From Aeromicrobium yanjiei (GTDB taxonomy: Bacteria; Actinomycetota; Actinomycetes; Propionibacteriales; Nocardioidaceae): a stretch of 64,000 nucleotides of DNA. Positions 18,504-28,324 of the stretch are shown piece by piece (within the stretch, counting starts at the first letter, position 1; every line of letters starts with the position of its first letter). Under the pieces are notes generated by a model. That model was not told the DNA's origin. It ran no database searches and worked only from the letters and a program-made list of their open reading frames with translations. The position numbers and the translations under genes are program-made. The stretch lies in NCBI RefSeq assembly GCF_009649075.1, contig NZ_CP045737.1:1302001-1366000 (forward strand), given 5' to 3'.

Positions 18504-19380
18504 CCGCGGACTGACCCTGCGGATGGGCGGTGTCAGCCTCGGGCTGGGCGCGCTCTACATCCTGTTCGCGGCGGTGCTGTACTCCTTCACGGACCTCGGC
18601 GTCCTCGCCCTCGTGATCGTCCTCGCGCTCGCGTGGGGCCAGTGGTACTTCTCGGACACGCTCGCGCTCAAGTCGATGAACGCCCAGGTCGTCGAGCCGC
18701 AGCAGGCGCCCGAGCTGCACGCGATGATCGATCGCCTGTGCGCGCTGGCCGACATGCCCAAGCCGCGGGTCGCGGTGGCCGTCACCGACATGCCCAACGC
18801 GTTCGCGACCGGACGCTCGCCCCGGCACTCGTCGGTCTGCGTCACGACCGGCATCATGCAGCGGCTGGACGCCGACGAGCTCGAGGGCGTCCTCGCGCAC
18901 GAGCTGTCCCACGTCGCCAACCGCGATGTCACCGTCATGACCGTCGCGTCGTCGATCGGCCTGCTCGCGGGGTTCATCACCCGGTGGGGCCTGTACGCGG
19001 GCAACATCTTCGGCAGCCGTGACAACAGGAACAGCGGCGCGGTCTTCGCGGTCGTGTTCCTCGTCAGCATGCTGGTGTACGCGCTCAGCTTCGTGCTGAC
19101 CCGGTCGCTGTCGCGCTACCGCGAGCTCAGCGCGGACCGCAGCGGGGCGTACATGACCGGCCGCCCGTCCAAGCTGTCGTCGGCGCTGGTCAAGATCTCC
19201 GGAGAGATGGCCAGGATCCCCAACCGGGACCTGCGCGAGAGCCAGGCCATCAGCGCGTTCTTCTTCGCGCCGGCGATCAACCGTCAGTCGGTCGGGGCGA
19301 TGTTCTCGACCCACCCGCCGCTGCAGCAGCGCCTGGACCAGCTGGCCCAGGTCAGCGCAGAGCTCTCCGAGCAGGGCTAG
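18478..19380 (+). CDS. htpX: HtpX-like M48 membrane metalloprotease
   Basis: A 300-residue zinc endopeptidase. Two N-terminal membrane segments (about 20-55) are followed by the zinc motif in VLAHELSHVANRDV (HExxH), two more membrane segments (about 160-210) and the third ligand region SRYRELSADRSGAY. HtpX degrades misfolded membrane proteins. The GTG start lies inside the end of pspA, implying coupled translation. With PspA upstream and PspAB downstream it forms a membrane quality-control operon typical of Actinobacteria. Confidence 0.95.
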   Translation: MARTRFRSDRGLTLRMGGVSLGLGALYILFAAVLYSFTDLGVLALVIVLALAWGQWYFSDTLALKSMNAQVVEPQQAPELHAMIDRLCALADMPKPRVAVAVTDMPNAFATGRSPRHSSVCVTTGIMQRLDADELEGVLAHELSHVANRDVTVMTVASSIGLLAGFITRWGLYAGNIFGSRDNRNSGAVFAVVFLVSMLVYALSFVLTRSLSRYRELSADRSGAYMTGRPSKLSSALVKISGEMARIPNRDLRESQAISAFFFAPAINRQSVGAMFSTHPPLQQRLDQLAQVSAELSEQG

Positions 19381-19389
19381 TCTCGGCGC

Positions 19390-19959
19390 GTGGGAATCTT
19401 CGACTCGATCCTCGGCCGCAGCAAGCCGCCGCCGGCCGACCTGGACGTGCTGTTCGCCGTCCCCCAAGCTGTCATCTCGTTGCAGACGCAGGGCTTCACC
19501 CCGACAGGCTCGGGATCGGTCTGCTTCCGCGACGTCGAGGGCACCGCCGACGACCAGGTCATGGCCGAGGCCGAGCAGCTCATCACGTCGAGCGTCGGCT
19601 CCACGGTCACGCGCTCGGAGGACCGGTTCGGCTTCCACTGGTTGACCGTCACCCGCGCCGACGGCGACATCTCCGGCCTGGTGACCGACCTGCACGCAGT
19701 CAACTCCTCACTCGTGGACGCGGGCTTCGGCTCGTCCCTGCTGTGCTCGACGGTCGTCTTCACGACGCCGGCCGGCAAGCCGTACGGGCTGGTCTACCTC
19801 TACAAGCAGGGCACGTTCTACCCGTTCGCGCCCGACACCGGCGAGCGTCGCGACAACGCGGTGGAGCTGCAGACCCGTGGCCTGATCGCCGACGACGTCC
19901 CCGTCGAGCCCGATCTCAGCAAGTGGCTCGCGATCTGGGGCGCGCCCGGTCTGGGCTGA
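19390..19959 (+). CDS. pspAB: PspA-associated protein PspAB
   Basis: A 189-residue protein matching the PspAB family (MGIFDSILGRSKPPPADLD start, DDQVMAEAEQLI helix, FGFHWLTVTRAD, YLYKQGTFYPFAP). It is encoded with pspA and a membrane partner in many Gram-positive bacteria; its biochemical role is not established. The GTG at 19390 lies 6 bases after TAGTCT (19378-19383), whose first three bases are the htpX stop codon, so the gene may also have its own leaderless promoter inside the operon. Confidence 0.88.
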   Translation: MGIFDSILGRSKPPPADLDVLFAVPQAVISLQTQGFTPTGSGSVCFRDVEGTADDQVMAEAEQLITSSVGSTVTRSEDRFGFHWLTVTRADGDISGLVTDLHAVNSSLVDAGFGSSLLCSTVVFTTPAGKPYGLVYLYKQGTFYPFAPDTGERRDNAVELQTRGLIADDVPVEPDLSKWLAIWGAPGLG

Positions 19960-19991
19960 TGCCCGGGCGGCCGAGAGGCTAGATTGGACGG

Positions 19992-21260
19992 GTGAGCTTC
20001 GACGAACTGACCCGTGACCAGATCCAGGCCATCCTCGACGAGCAGACGGCCAAACATCGCGCGCTCAAGGACAGCGGGCTCAAGCTCGACCTGACGCGCG
20101 GCAAGCCGTCGCCCGCCCAGCTGGACCTGTCCAACGAGCTGCTCCACCTGCCCGGTGACGACTTCACCGATGCGCAGGGCACCGACACCCGCAACTACGG
20201 CGGGCTGACCGGTCTGCTCGAGCTGCGCGAGATCTTCGCGCCCATCATGCAGGTGCCGGTCGAGCAGGTCGTCGCAGGAGACAACGCGAGCCTTGCGATC
20301 ATGCACGACAACCTCGTCTTCGCCCTCTTCCACGGCGTCCCGGGCTCCGAGCAGCCGTGGGGAGTGGAGGAGTCGGTCAAGTTCGTGTGCCCCGTGCCCG
20401 GCTACGACCGTCACTTCGCCCTGCTCGAGGAGTACGGCATCGAGATGATCCCGGTCGCGCTCAACGACGACGGTCCCGACATGGAGGCCGTCCGCGAGGT
20501 GGTCAAGGATCCCGCGGTCAAGGGCATGTGGCTCGTCCCGACCTACGGCAACCCGACCGGCTCGGTCGTCAGCGAGGCCGTCGCCGCCGAGCTCGCGGCC
20601 CTCGACACCGCGGCCCCCGACTTCCGCATCTTCTGGGACAACGCCTACGCGGTGCACCACCTGACCCCGGAGCGGACCAAGACCGCCGACATCCTCGGCC
20701 TCTGCGTCGCGTCCGGGCACCCGGACCGCGCGGTGATCTTCGCCTCGACGTCCAAGATCACCTTCGCGGGTGCGGGAGTCTCGTTCCTCGGCAGCTCCGC
20801 GGACAACATCCGCTGGTACCTCAGCCACCTCGGCAAGCGCACGATCGGCCCCGACAAGGTCAACCAGCTGCGGCACGCTCGCTACCTCGGCAGCACCGAC
20901 GGCGTGCACGCGTTGATGGACCGCCACCGCGAGATCCTCGCGCCCAAGTTCGAGGCGGTCGTGCGCATCCTGCGCGAGCGGCTGGGCGACTACGGCGTGG
21001 CGTCGTGGACCGAGCCCAAGGGTGGCTACTTCGTGAGCCTCGACGTCGTCGACGGCACCGCGAGCCGGGTGGTGGAGCTCACCCGTGAGGCAGGGGTCGC
21101 GATGACCCCGGCCGGCGCCGCCTTCCCGTACGGCGACGACCCGCGTGACCGCAACATCCGCATCGCGCCGTCGTACCCGTCGCCCGACGAGCTCGCGGTC
21201 GCGATCGACGTCCTCGCAACGAGCGTGCTGATCGCCGCTGCCGAGCAGGCGCTCGCCTAG
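19992..21260 (+). CDS. PLP-dependent aspartate aminotransferase (Rv3722c-like)
   Basis: A 422-residue fold type I aminotransferase of the atypical MocR/PF12897 subgroup. The start MSFDELTRDQIQAIL and the blocks LDLTRGKPS, GTDTRNYGG, FLCPVPGYDRHF-like, FWDNAYAVHHL and FASTSKITFAGAG (PLP Lys) match M. tuberculosis Rv3722c, which makes aspartate from oxaloacetate and glutamate. The GTG start is 6 bases after TAGATT (19980-19985). It is followed 3 bases later by the glycerate kinase gene. Confidence 0.92.
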   Translation: MSFDELTRDQIQAILDEQTAKHRALKDSGLKLDLTRGKPSPAQLDLSNELLHLPGDDFTDAQGTDTRNYGGLTGLLELREIFAPIMQVPVEQVVAGDNASLAIMHDNLVFALFHGVPGSEQPWGVEESVKFVCPVPGYDRHFALLEEYGIEMIPVALNDDGPDMEAVREVVKDPAVKGMWLVPTYGNPTGSVVSEAVAAELAALDTAAPDFRIFWDNAYAVHHLTPERTKTADILGLCVASGHPDRAVIFASTSKITFAGAGVSFLGSSADNIRWYLSHLGKRTIGPDKVNQLRHARYLGSTDGVHALMDRHREILAPKFEAVVRILRERLGDYGVASWTEPKGGYFVSLDVVDGTASRVVELTREAGVAMTPAGAAFPYGDDPRDRNIRIAPSYPSPDELAVAIDVLATSVLIAAAEQALA

Positions 21261-21263
21261 CGC

Positions 21264-22379
21264 ATGAGGGTGCTCGTGGCGCCCGACGCCTTCGGCGGCA
21301 CGCTGTCGGCGCCCGAGGCGGCCCGCGCGATCGCCGAGGGGTGGCACCGTCACGCGCCGGACGACGTGCTGACGGTCGCCGCGATGTCGGACGGCGGCCC
21401 GGGGTTCGTCGACGTGCTGCACGCCGCGCTCGGGGGCGAGCTCGCGGTGGTGACGGTGCGCGGCCCCGTCGGGACCGAGGTGCCGGTGACGGTGCTGCAC
21501 GCTGACGGCACGGCCTACGTCGAGAGCGCCCAGGCATGTGGGCTGCACCTCCTGGACCCCCTCGACCCGCTGCACGCCTCGACGTACGGCGTGGGCCAGG
21601 TCGTCGCGGAGGCAGTCGCCGCCGGTGCCGGTCGCGTCGTCGTGGGGCTCGGCGGCAGCGCGACCAACGACGGGGGAGCAGGCTTGCTGGCCGCCCTCGG
21701 GGCCACCGCCGACGTCCCCCTGGACGCGGGACCGGATGCGCTGGCGGGCGTGACCCGGGTCGACGTGACGGCGGCCCGGGAACGCCTCGCCGGCGTCGAT
21801 CTCGTGATCGCGTCCGACGTGGATCTCGCACTGCTCGGGATGTTCGGGGCCACGAAGACGTTCGGCCCGCAGAAGGGGCTCACGGAGGAGCAGATCCTGC
21901 GCGTCGACGGGATTCTTGACGGTTTCGTCGGTGCGGTCTGCGGGCCGACCCCCGCCGAGCGAAGGGTCGCGGACGCCAAGGGGGCCGGCGCCGCCGGTGG
22001 GCTCGGCTTCGCGCTCATGCTGCTGGGCGGCTCGGTGGTCTCGGGCATCGACCTCGTGGCGGAGGCGGTCGGGCTGACCCGTCAGGCCGTCGACCACGAC
22101 CTCGTCGTGACGGGGGAGGGCACGTACGACTTCTCGTCGCGCGCGGGCAAGGTGGTCTTCGGTGTCGCGTCCGTCGCCCGCGAGGCCGCGCGGCCCTGCA
22201 TCGTCCTGGCCGGGCAGGTGCAGGTGGGATCGCGCGAGATGCGCGCGATGGGGGTCGAGTCGGCGTACGCGGTCGCCGAGCGCGTCGGTGTCGAGGCGTC
22301 GATGAGCAAGCCGTACGCCCACCTGGCCGATCTCTCGGCCCGTGTGGCCCGGACGTGGTCGCCCCGATCTCAGGCGTGA
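21264..22379 (+). CDS. glycerate kinase
   Basis: A 371-residue enzyme of the GlxK/GarK family, which phosphorylates glycerate to 2- or 3-phosphoglycerate. Family landmarks are APDAFGGTLSAPEAARAI at the N terminus, the SDGGPGFVD motif, VGLGGSATNDGGAG, FGPQKGL and TGEGTYDFSSRAGK near the C terminus. It starts 3 bases after the aminotransferase stop, so it is co-transcribed. The same family occurs beside erpA in mycobacteria (Rv2205c). Confidence 0.95.
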   Translation: MRVLVAPDAFGGTLSAPEAARAIAEGWHRHAPDDVLTVAAMSDGGPGFVDVLHAALGGELAVVTVRGPVGTEVPVTVLHADGTAYVESAQACGLHLLDPLDPLHASTYGVGQVVAEAVAAGAGRVVVGLGGSATNDGGAGLLAALGATADVPLDAGPDALAGVTRVDVTAARERLAGVDLVIASDVDLALLGMFGATKTFGPQKGLTEEQILRVDGILDGFVGAVCGPTPAERRVADAKGAGAAGGLGFALMLLGGSVVSGIDLVAEAVGLTRQAVDHDLVVTGEGTYDFSSRAGKVVFGVASVAREAARPCIVLAGQVQVGSREMRAMGVESAYAVAERVGVEASMSKPYAHLADLSARVARTWSPRSQA

Positions 22380-22461
22380 CGGCGTACGATGGAATGGAAT
22401 CGTCGCGTCGTAGGTTGACCAGGGCGACGAGTCCACCAGACCAGATCCATGGGGAGTACGC

Positions 22462-22824
22462 ATGACAGTCGAGACCGACCAGACCGCCGGAGAGACCAAG
22501 ACCGGTGTGAGCCTGTCCGAGGGCGCCGCGTCCAAGGTTGCCAGCCTGCTCGCCCAGGAGGGCCGCGACGACCTGGCCCTGCGCATCGCGGTGCAGCCGG
22601 GTGGCTGCTCGGGCCTGCGCTACCAGCTGTTCTTCGACGAGCGTTCGCTCGACGGCGACCAGATCTTCGCCTTCGGCGGCGTCAACGTCGTCGTCGACCG
22701 CATGAGCCTGCCGTACCTCGGCGGCGCGACGATCGACTTCGTCGACACGATCGAGAAGCAGGGCTTCACGATCGACAACCCCGCGGCCACCGGTTCGTGC
22801 GCCTGCGGCGACTCGTTCCACTGA
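22462..22824 (+). CDS. erpA: iron-sulfur cluster insertion protein ErpA
   Basis: A 120-residue A-type carrier. The three conserved cysteines are in PGGCSGLRYQ and GSCACGDSFH, the second being the CxC pair. It delivers clusters to apoproteins; lipoyl synthase and the Rieske protein encoded nearby are the kind of clients known for this family. The ATG is preceded by GGGGAG. An upstream TACGAT (22384-22389) could be its -10, giving a leader of about 65 bases. A strong hairpin follows the gene. Confidence 0.96.
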   Translation: MTVETDQTAGETKTGVSLSEGAASKVASLLAQEGRDDLALRIAVQPGGCSGLRYQLFFDERSLDGDQIFAFGGVNVVVDRMSLPYLGGATIDFVDTIEKQGFTIDNPAATGSCACGDSFH

Positions 22825-22863
22825 GCCCAGTCAGCCGGGCATGACCCGGACGTGTGTCACACG

Positions 22864-22891
22864 ACGCCCTCCTGCAGACGCAGGAGGGCGT
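22864..22891 (+). terminator. stem-loop after erpA
   Basis: Perfect 12-bp stem ACGCCCTCCTGC (22864-22875) with its complement (22880-22891) and loop AGAC. It lies 40 bases after the erpA stop. The 3' flank TTGACTATTG is only moderately T-rich, so termination strength is uncertain. The adoK -10 element begins 5 bases later. Confidence 0.75.
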
Positions 22892-22907
22892 TGACTATTG
22901 TGTGGGG

Positions 22908-23882
22908 GTGCACCTCGCCATCACCGGTTCGATCGCCACTGACCACCTCATGACCTTCCCGGGCAAGTTCGCCGATTCACTCGTGCCGGACCAGCTCGAC
23001 AAGATCTCGCTGTCGTTCCTCGTGGAGGACCTCGACGTCCGCCGCGGCGGGTGCGCCGCGAACATCTCCTTCGCGCTCGCCCAGCTGGGCCACCGCTCCC
23101 TCCTCGTCGGCTCCGTCGGGCGCGACTTCGACATCGAGTACCGCGGCTGGCTCGAGGAGGCGGGCGTCGACACCTCGGGCGTCCGTGTCTCCGAGACGCG
23201 CCACACGGCCCGCTTCGTCTGCACGACCGACGCCGATCTGGCGCAGTTCGCGGCGTTCTACGCCGGAGCGATGTCCGAGTCCCGCGACATCGACCTGTTC
23301 GCCCTCGGCAGTGACTTCGACCTGGTGCTCATCGGTCCCGACGACCCCGAGGGCATGCTGCGCCACACGCGCGCGTGCCGCGAGAAGGGCGTCCCGTTCG
23401 CCGCGGACGTCTCCCAGCAGCTCGCGTGGGCCGACGGTGACGTCATCCGCGACCTGATCGACGGCGCCGCGTACCTGTTCAGCAACGACTACGAGGCCGC
23501 CCTCATCGAGCAGAAGACGGGCTGGTCCACCGCGGACGTGCGCGCGCACGTCGGCACGCAGGTCATCACCCGCGGCAAGCACGGCGCGTCGGTCTTCCCC
23601 GAGGGCGGCGACGTCATCGAGGTCGGCGCGATCGAGGGCGTCGTGGCCGTCGACCCGACCGGGGTCGGCGACAGCTTCCGCGCAGGCTTCCTGGCCGGCG
23701 TCGCCGCGGGCCTCGACTTCGAGCGCTCGGCCCAGATCGGCTGCACGATCGCCGCGAGCGTCGTGGAGACCAAGGGCACGCAGGAGTACGTCCTGGAGCG
23801 CGAGGGATTCCTCAAGCGCATCGGCACGGCGTACGGCGAGATCGCCCGCGCCGACATCGACGCAGCCCTCTCGCTCGCATGA
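22908..23882 (+). CDS. adoK: PfkB-family adenosine kinase (AdoK/CbhK-like)
   Basis: A 324-residue ribokinase-fold enzyme. MHLAITGSIATDHLMTFPG, FVCTTDADLAQFAAFYAGAM, FAADVSQQLAW, YLFSNDYEAALI and the anion-hole motif DPTGVGDSFRAGFL match M. tuberculosis Rv2202c almost block for block; that enzyme is an adenosine kinase. The catalytic Asp is in GVGD. The GTG start at 22908 lies 6 bases after TATTGT (22896-22901). Confidence 0.92.
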   Translation: MHLAITGSIATDHLMTFPGKFADSLVPDQLDKISLSFLVEDLDVRRGGCAANISFALAQLGHRSLLVGSVGRDFDIEYRGWLEEAGVDTSGVRVSETRHTARFVCTTDADLAQFAAFYAGAMSESRDIDLFALGSDFDLVLIGPDDPEGMLRHTRACREKGVPFAADVSQQLAWADGDVIRDLIDGAAYLFSNDYEAALIEQKTGWSTADVRAHVGTQVITRGKHGASVFPEGGDVIEVGAIEGVVAVDPTGVGDSFRAGFLAGVAAGLDFERSAQIGCTIAASVVETKGTQEYVLEREGFLKRIGTAYGEIARADIDAALSLA

Positions 23883-23998
23883 GTGCATACCGCACCGGGT
23901 CGGCGCGACGGACGCCTACCTCAGCGCGGCGACGCAGGGTCGCTGGGTTAGAGTTCTTGAAGTCATCAAATGACAATCATGGTTCAGAAAGGCGCCTC

Positions 23999-24880
23999 GT
24001 GGGTCGGATGAAATGGGCGGTTCTCGTAGGGGCCGCCGTCGTAATGAGTGGCTGCTCCCCGGACAGCGACTCAGATCTCCAGCGCCTCGCGCTCCCCAAG
24101 GGAAGCACCGATCGCACTGATGACATCTGGGAGCTGTGGCTGGGAGCCTGGATCGCGGTCCTGGTCGTCTTCCTGGTGGTCTTCGGGCTCATCATCTACT
24201 CGGCGATCCGCTACCGCCGTCGTCACGACGACGAGATCCCGCCGCAGATCCGCTACAACCTGCCGATCGAGGCGCTCTACACGTTCGCGCCGGTCGTCAT
24301 CGTCGCAGTGTTCTTCTTCCACACCGTCACGTCGCAGAACCGGGTGCTGGAGCGGGTCGACGAGCCCGACCACACGATCGAGGTCGTCGGCAGCAAGTGG
24401 CAGTGGGCGTTCAACTACATGGACGAGGAGGCCGCCGACAACGAGGCAGTCTTCGACATCGGCACACCGCAGCAGCCCGCCGAGCTCTGGCTCCCGGTCG
24501 ACGAGTCGGTCCGGTTCGAGCTCAAGTCGCCCGACGTCGTGCACTCGTTCTGGATCCCCGAGTTCTACTTCAAGCTGGACGTCGTCCCCGGCAAGATCAA
24601 CAGCTTCGACCTCTCGCCGACGCGCGAGGGGACGTTCACGGGCCGTTGCGCCGAGCTGTGCGGTGTCTACCACTCGCGCATGATCTTCAAGGTCAACGTG
24701 GTGTCGCGGGCCGACTACGACAAGCACATCGCTGAGCTCAAGGCCGATGGGCAGATCGGGGCCCCCGTGGGCTCCAAGGAAGCCGACAACATCGCCGGCG
24801 TCAAGGGCAAGGACAAGACCGGCCGCGTGGACGAGGTCCAGAGCGGTGCTGGTGACTACAAGGACGGAGCTGGCGACTGA
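23999..24880 (+). CDS. ctaC: cytochrome c oxidase subunit II (aa3 type)
   Basis: A 293-residue lipoprotein-like subunit. The N-terminal signal ends with the lipobox VMSGC. Two membrane segments follow (about 45-70 and 90-110), then the cupredoxin domain with the CuA ligands in [14 protein letters not shown] (Cys, Cys, His, Met). It receives electrons from the bcc complex and passes them to subunit I. I choose the GTG at 23999, 6 bases after AAAGG; the longer frame to 23879 adds a non-homologous stretch. It overlaps the ctaD ATG by one base. GTCAT-caa-ATGAC (23962-23974) upstream may be an operator. Confidence 0.95.
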   Translation: MGRMKWAVLVGAAVVMSGCSPDSDSDLQRLALPKGSTDRTDDIWELWLGAWIAVLVVFLVVFGLIIYSAIRYRRRHDDEIPPQIRYNLPIEALYTFAPVVIVAVFFFHTVTSQNRVLERVDEPDHTIEVVGSKWQWAFNYMDEEAADNEAVFDIGTPQQPAELWLPVDESVRFELKSPDVVHSFWIPEFYFKLDVVPGKINSFDLSPTREGTFTGRCAELCGVYHSRMIFKVNVVSRADYDKHIAELKADGQIGAPVGSKEADNIAGVKGKDKTGRVDEVQSGAGDYKDGAGD

Positions 24881-26652
24881 TGGCCACCGCAACATTCGAC
24901 GATGCGTCGACACAGTTGAGGGCGGGGGTGCGCGAGCGCACCCTGGGCCAGAAGATCGTGACGGTGCTGACGACGACCGATCACAAGATCATCGGCAACA
25001 TGTACCTCATCACGTCGTTCGCCTTCTTCATCATCGGCGGCATCCTGGCGCTGCTGATCCGCGCCGAGCTCGCCCAGCCGGGCACCCAGCTGGTCGACGA
25101 CGAGACGTACAACCAGCTGTTCACGATGCACGGCACGATCATGCTGCTGATGTTCGCGACGCCGCTGTTCTTCGGTTTCGGCAACGCCATCATGCCCCTG
25201 CAGATCGGTGCGCCCGACGTTGCGTTCCCGCGCCTCAACATGTTCAGCTACTGGCTGTACCTGTTCGGCAGCACGATCGTCGTCTCGGGCTTCTTCGTCC
25301 CCGGCGGAGCCGCCAGCTTCGGCTGGTTCGCGTACGCCCCGCTGAGCGACGCGGTCAACTCACCAGGCGTCGGCGGTGACCTGTGGGTCATGGGCCTGTG
25401 GATGTCGGGCCTCGGCACGATCCTCGGTGCGGTCAACTTCATCACCACGATCTTCACGATGCGCGCACCGGGCATGACCATGTTCCGCATGCCGATCTTC
25501 GTGTGGAACACGCTGGTCACCGGCATGCTCGTGATCATCGCGTTCCCGATCTTCGCGGCCGCGCTGCTCGCCCTCGAGGCCGATCGTCGCCTCGGCGCCA
25601 ACGTGTTCGACCCCGCCAACGGCGGCCCGATCCTGTGGCAGCACCTGTTCTGGTTCTTCGGGCACCCCGAGGTCTACATCATCGCGCTGCCGTTCTTCGG
25701 CATCGTGACCGAGATCCTCCCGGTGTTCGCACGCAAGCCGATCTTCGGCTACGTCGGCCTGGTCGGCGCGACCCTCATGATCGCGGCCCTGTCGGTCGCG
25801 GTGTGGGCGCACCACATGTTCGTCACCGGATCGGTCGATCTCGCGTTCTTCTCCTTCATGACGTTCTTGATCGCGGTGCCGACAGGAGTGAAGTTCTTCA
25901 ACTGGATCGGCACGTTGTGGGGCGGATCTCTGTCCTTCGACACCCCGCTGATCTTCTCGCTGGGCTTCCTCACGACCTTCCTGTTCGGTGGTCTGACCGG
26001 CGTCATCCTGGCCTCGCCGACGCTGGACTTCCAGCTGTCCGACAGCTACTTCGTGGTGGCGCACTTCCACTACGTGGTCTTCGGCACGGTGGTGTTCGCG
26101 ATGTTCGCGGGCTTCTACTACTGGTGGCCCAAGTTCACCGGGCGCATGCTCGACGAGAAGCTCGGCAAGATCCACTTCTGGCTGCTGTTCATCGGCTTCC
26201 ACCTGACGTTCCTCGTGCAGCACTGGCTGGGCGTCGAGGGCTTCCCGCGCCGCTACGCCGACTACGCACCCGGGGACGGCTTCACGACGCTCAACGAGAT
26301 CTCCTCGATCGGTGCCTTCCTGCTGGGCGCCTCGACGCTGCCGTTCTTCTACAACGTGTGGAAGTCGCGCAAGTCGCCGCTCGTGGGCCTCGACGACCCG
26401 TGGGGCTGGGGACGTTCGCTCGAGTGGGCGACATCCTCCCCGCCGCCGCGACACAACTTCACCTCGCTGCCGCGCATCCGTTCCGAGAGCCCCGCGTTCG
26501 ACCTGCACCACCCAGAGGTCGCCGCACTCGAGCTCGAGGACAACCCGGGCGAGACCTCGGTCTTCGCCGATGCACCGGATGTCAGTGGCAAGCACGGACA
26601 GGTAGACGATCGCCGCTCGGGCGATTCGCACGACGAAGAGGGCGGTCACTGA
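24880..26652 (+). CDS. ctaD: cytochrome c oxidase subunit I
   Basis: A 590-residue catalytic subunit with about 12 membrane segments. The low-spin haem ligand is in FTMHGTIM, the CuB His-Tyr pair is in [14 protein letters not shown], further CuB ligands are in WAHHMF and the haem a3/a ligands are in [12 protein letters not shown]. The last 60 residues form a charged cytoplasmic tail. It reduces oxygen to water and pumps protons. It starts on the last base of ctaC and is followed 3 bases later by ctaF. Confidence 0.98.
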   Translation: MATATFDDASTQLRAGVRERTLGQKIVTVLTTTDHKIIGNMYLITSFAFFIIGGILALLIRAELAQPGTQLVDDETYNQLFTMHGTIMLLMFATPLFFGFGNAIMPLQIGAPDVAFPRLNMFSYWLYLFGSTIVVSGFFVPGGAASFGWFAYAPLSDAVNSPGVGGDLWVMGLWMSGLGTILGAVNFITTIFTMRAPGMTMFRMPIFVWNTLVTGMLVIIAFPIFAAALLALEADRRLGANVFDPANGGPILWQHLFWFFGHPEVYIIALPFFGIVTEILPVFARKPIFGYVGLVGATLMIAALSVAVWAHHMFVTGSVDLAFFSFMTFLIAVPTGVKFFNWIGTLWGGSLSFDTPLIFSLGFLTTFLFGGLTGVILASPTLDFQLSDSYFVVAHFHYVVFGTVVFAMFAGFYYWWPKFTGRMLDEKLGKIHFWLLFIGFHLTFLVQHWLGVEGFPRRYADYAPGDGFTTLNEISSIGAFLLGASTLPFFYNVWKSRKSPLVGLDDPWGWGRSLEWATSSPPPRHNFTSLPRIRSESPAFDLHHPEVAALELEDNPGETSVFADAPDVSGKHGQVDDRRSGDSHDEEGGH

Positions 26653-26655
26653 TCC

Positions 26656-27051
26656 ATGAAGTCCGAGACTTGGACCATCATCGCGGTCGGGATCTTCTTC
26701 GCCCTGATCGCTCCCGTCTACTGGGTCCTGACCAAGGACCCGACCGGCACCACGGCGCTCGTCATGACGATGCTGCTGTGCGTCCTGCTGGGCTTCTACC
26801 TCTCCGTGGTCGCCAAGCAGATCCCCGATCGTCCCGAGGACCGCAGCGACGGCGAGATCGCCGACGGTGCCGGTGAGCAGGGCTTCTTCCCGCCCTACAG
26901 CTGGTGGCCGCTGTTCTGCGCGCTCGCGCTGGCGGTCGTCGTGCTGGGTGTCGTCATCGGCTGGTGGCTCTTCATCATCGGTGCCGTGATCCTCGCTGCC
27001 ACGACGTGGGGCTGGGTCTTCGAGTACTACCGCGGCATCCACGCGCACTGA
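26656..27051 (+). CDS. ctaF: cytochrome c oxidase subunit IV (actinobacterial)
   Basis: A 131-residue protein with four membrane segments (about 6-23, 30-50, 82-100 and 104-122) and a PYSWWPL motif before the third. This is the actinobacterial subunit IV of the aa3 oxidase. It begins 3 bases after ctaD and closes the ctaC-ctaD-ctaF operon. Its TGA overlaps the first GAGTCAC repeat copy at 27050. Confidence 0.94.
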   Translation: MKSETWTIIAVGIFFALIAPVYWVLTKDPTGTTALVMTMLLCVLLGFYLSVVAKQIPDRPEDRSDGEIADGAGEQGFFPPYSWWPLFCALALAVVVLGVVIGWWLFIIGAVILAATTWGWVFEYYRGIHAH

Positions 27052-27073
27052 GTCACGTACGCGACTGAGTCAC
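27050..27073. repeat. two GAGTCAC copies before the L,D-transpeptidase gene
   Basis: GAGTCACGTAC starts at 27050 (inside the ctaF stop) and a second GAGTCAC starts at 27067. They are the same core as the 6-copy array after the next gene, so the transpeptidase gene is bracketed by this motif. Confidence 0.6.
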
Positions 27074-27120
27074 ACTCGTCAGTCGGCGGAGCTCTTCACC
27101 ACACCCTCTAAACTGGGGTG

Positions 27121-28317
27121 GTGATGAAGCTCCGTCGACTGACTGCTGCCCTGGGTACTGCTGCCCTGCTCTGTGTGGCCGGCTGCTCCGCGGACGGCGT
27201 CAAGGACGCCATCACGGGGGAGAAGGACACCCCGCCCGTGCCGGTGACGTTGACACCGAACGTCGAGCAGAAGGCCTCCGACGTCAAGGTCAGCACGCGC
27301 GTCAAGGTGCGTGCCGACAACGGCGAGGTGTCGAGCGTCCGGCTGCGCTCGGCCGATGGCAAGACGGAGATCAAGGGACGCACGGGCAGCAACGGGTGGA
27401 CCGCTGCCGAACGGCTCGAGCCGGGCACGACGTACCAGCTCAAGGCCACCGGCGTGGGCCAGGACGGCACCTACAAGACCGTCCGGCGTACGTTCACGAC
27501 CCAGCAGCTGACCCTGGCGCAGCAGACCTATCCTTCCGTCGCACCGCTGCAGGGCGAGACCGTGGGCGTCGGGATGCCGGTGATCGTCACGTTCGACGTC
27601 CCCGTCAAGAACTGGGCGCTGTTCGAGAAGCACATGTCGGTGACGACCAACAAGGACGTCGAGGGCTCCTGGAACTGGATGAGTGACCGGGAGGCGCACT
27701 TCCGTCCTGAGAAGTTCTGGCCGGCCCACACCAAGGTCAAGGTCGACCTGTCCCTCAACAGCCTGCCGGCGGGCAATGGGGTCTACGGCCAGCAGGACCA
27801 GAAGGTCGAGTTCGCCGTCGGCAAGAAGGCCGTGTCGATCGTCAACGTCGCGAGGCACCGGCTGACGTACACGGTCGACGGCAAGGCCATCCGCAAGATC
27901 CCCGTCACGACGGGCGATGACGGCCACCGCACGCGTGAGGGCATCAAGGTCGTCATGGAGAAGTTCGACTCCGTCGACATGGATGCCGCGACCACCGGTG
28001 TGGACTCCGAGGACCCCGGCTACTACAACATCTCCGACGTGCGCTGGGCGATGCGTGTCACCAACTCCGGTGAGTTCCTGCACGCCGCCCCCTGGTCGGT
28101 CGGTGCACAGGGCAACGCCAACGTCAGCCACGGGTGCACGGGCATGAGCACCGCCAACGCGAAGTGGCTCTACGACCGCTCCCGTCGTGGAGACGTCATC
28201 AAGTACGTCAACAGCCCCCGCGGGCTCGAGGACCAGAACGGCTGGACCGACTGGAACGTCCCGTGGGACAAGTGGAAGCAGGGCTCCGCCCTCCAGGCCG
28301 ACGGCACCGGCGCCTAG
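27121..28317 (+). CDS. L,D-transpeptidase lipoprotein
   Basis: A 398-residue secreted enzyme. The signal peptide ends in a lipobox (LLCVAGCS). Two Ig-like domains (about 35-250) precede the YkuD catalytic domain, whose active-site Cys is in SHGCTGMSTANAKW. A WTDWNVPWDKW tail follows, as in mycobacterial LdtMt2-type enzymes. It would make 3-3 cross-links in peptidoglycan outside the membrane. I choose the GTG at 27121, 6 bases after TAAACT (27109-27114); the ATG at 27124 is the next codon. It stands between the oxidase and bcc operons. Confidence 0.92.
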   Translation: MMKLRRLTAALGTAALLCVAGCSADGVKDAITGEKDTPPVPVTLTPNVEQKASDVKVSTRVKVRADNGEVSSVRLRSADGKTEIKGRTGSNGWTAAERLEPGTTYQLKATGVGQDGTYKTVRRTFTTQQLTLAQQTYPSVAPLQGETVGVGMPVIVTFDVPVKNWALFEKHMSVTTNKDVEGSWNWMSDREAHFRPEKFWPAHTKVKVDLSLNSLPAGNGVYGQQDQKVEFAVGKKAVSIVNVARHRLTYTVDGKAIRKIPVTTGDDGHRTREGIKVVMEKFDSVDMDAATTGVDSEDPGYYNISDVRWAMRVTNSGEFLHAAPWSVGAQGNANVSHGCTGMSTANAKWLYDRSRRGDVIKYVNSPRGLEDQNGWTDWNVPWDKWKQGSALQADGTGA

Positions 28318-28324
28318 CGCCCGC

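Noticed and set aside
23957..23998. Promoter for ctaC with TTGAAG as -35
   Set aside because: No convincing -10 at 16-18 bp; only the small GTCAT/ATGAC inverted repeat is clear, so no promoter is annotated.
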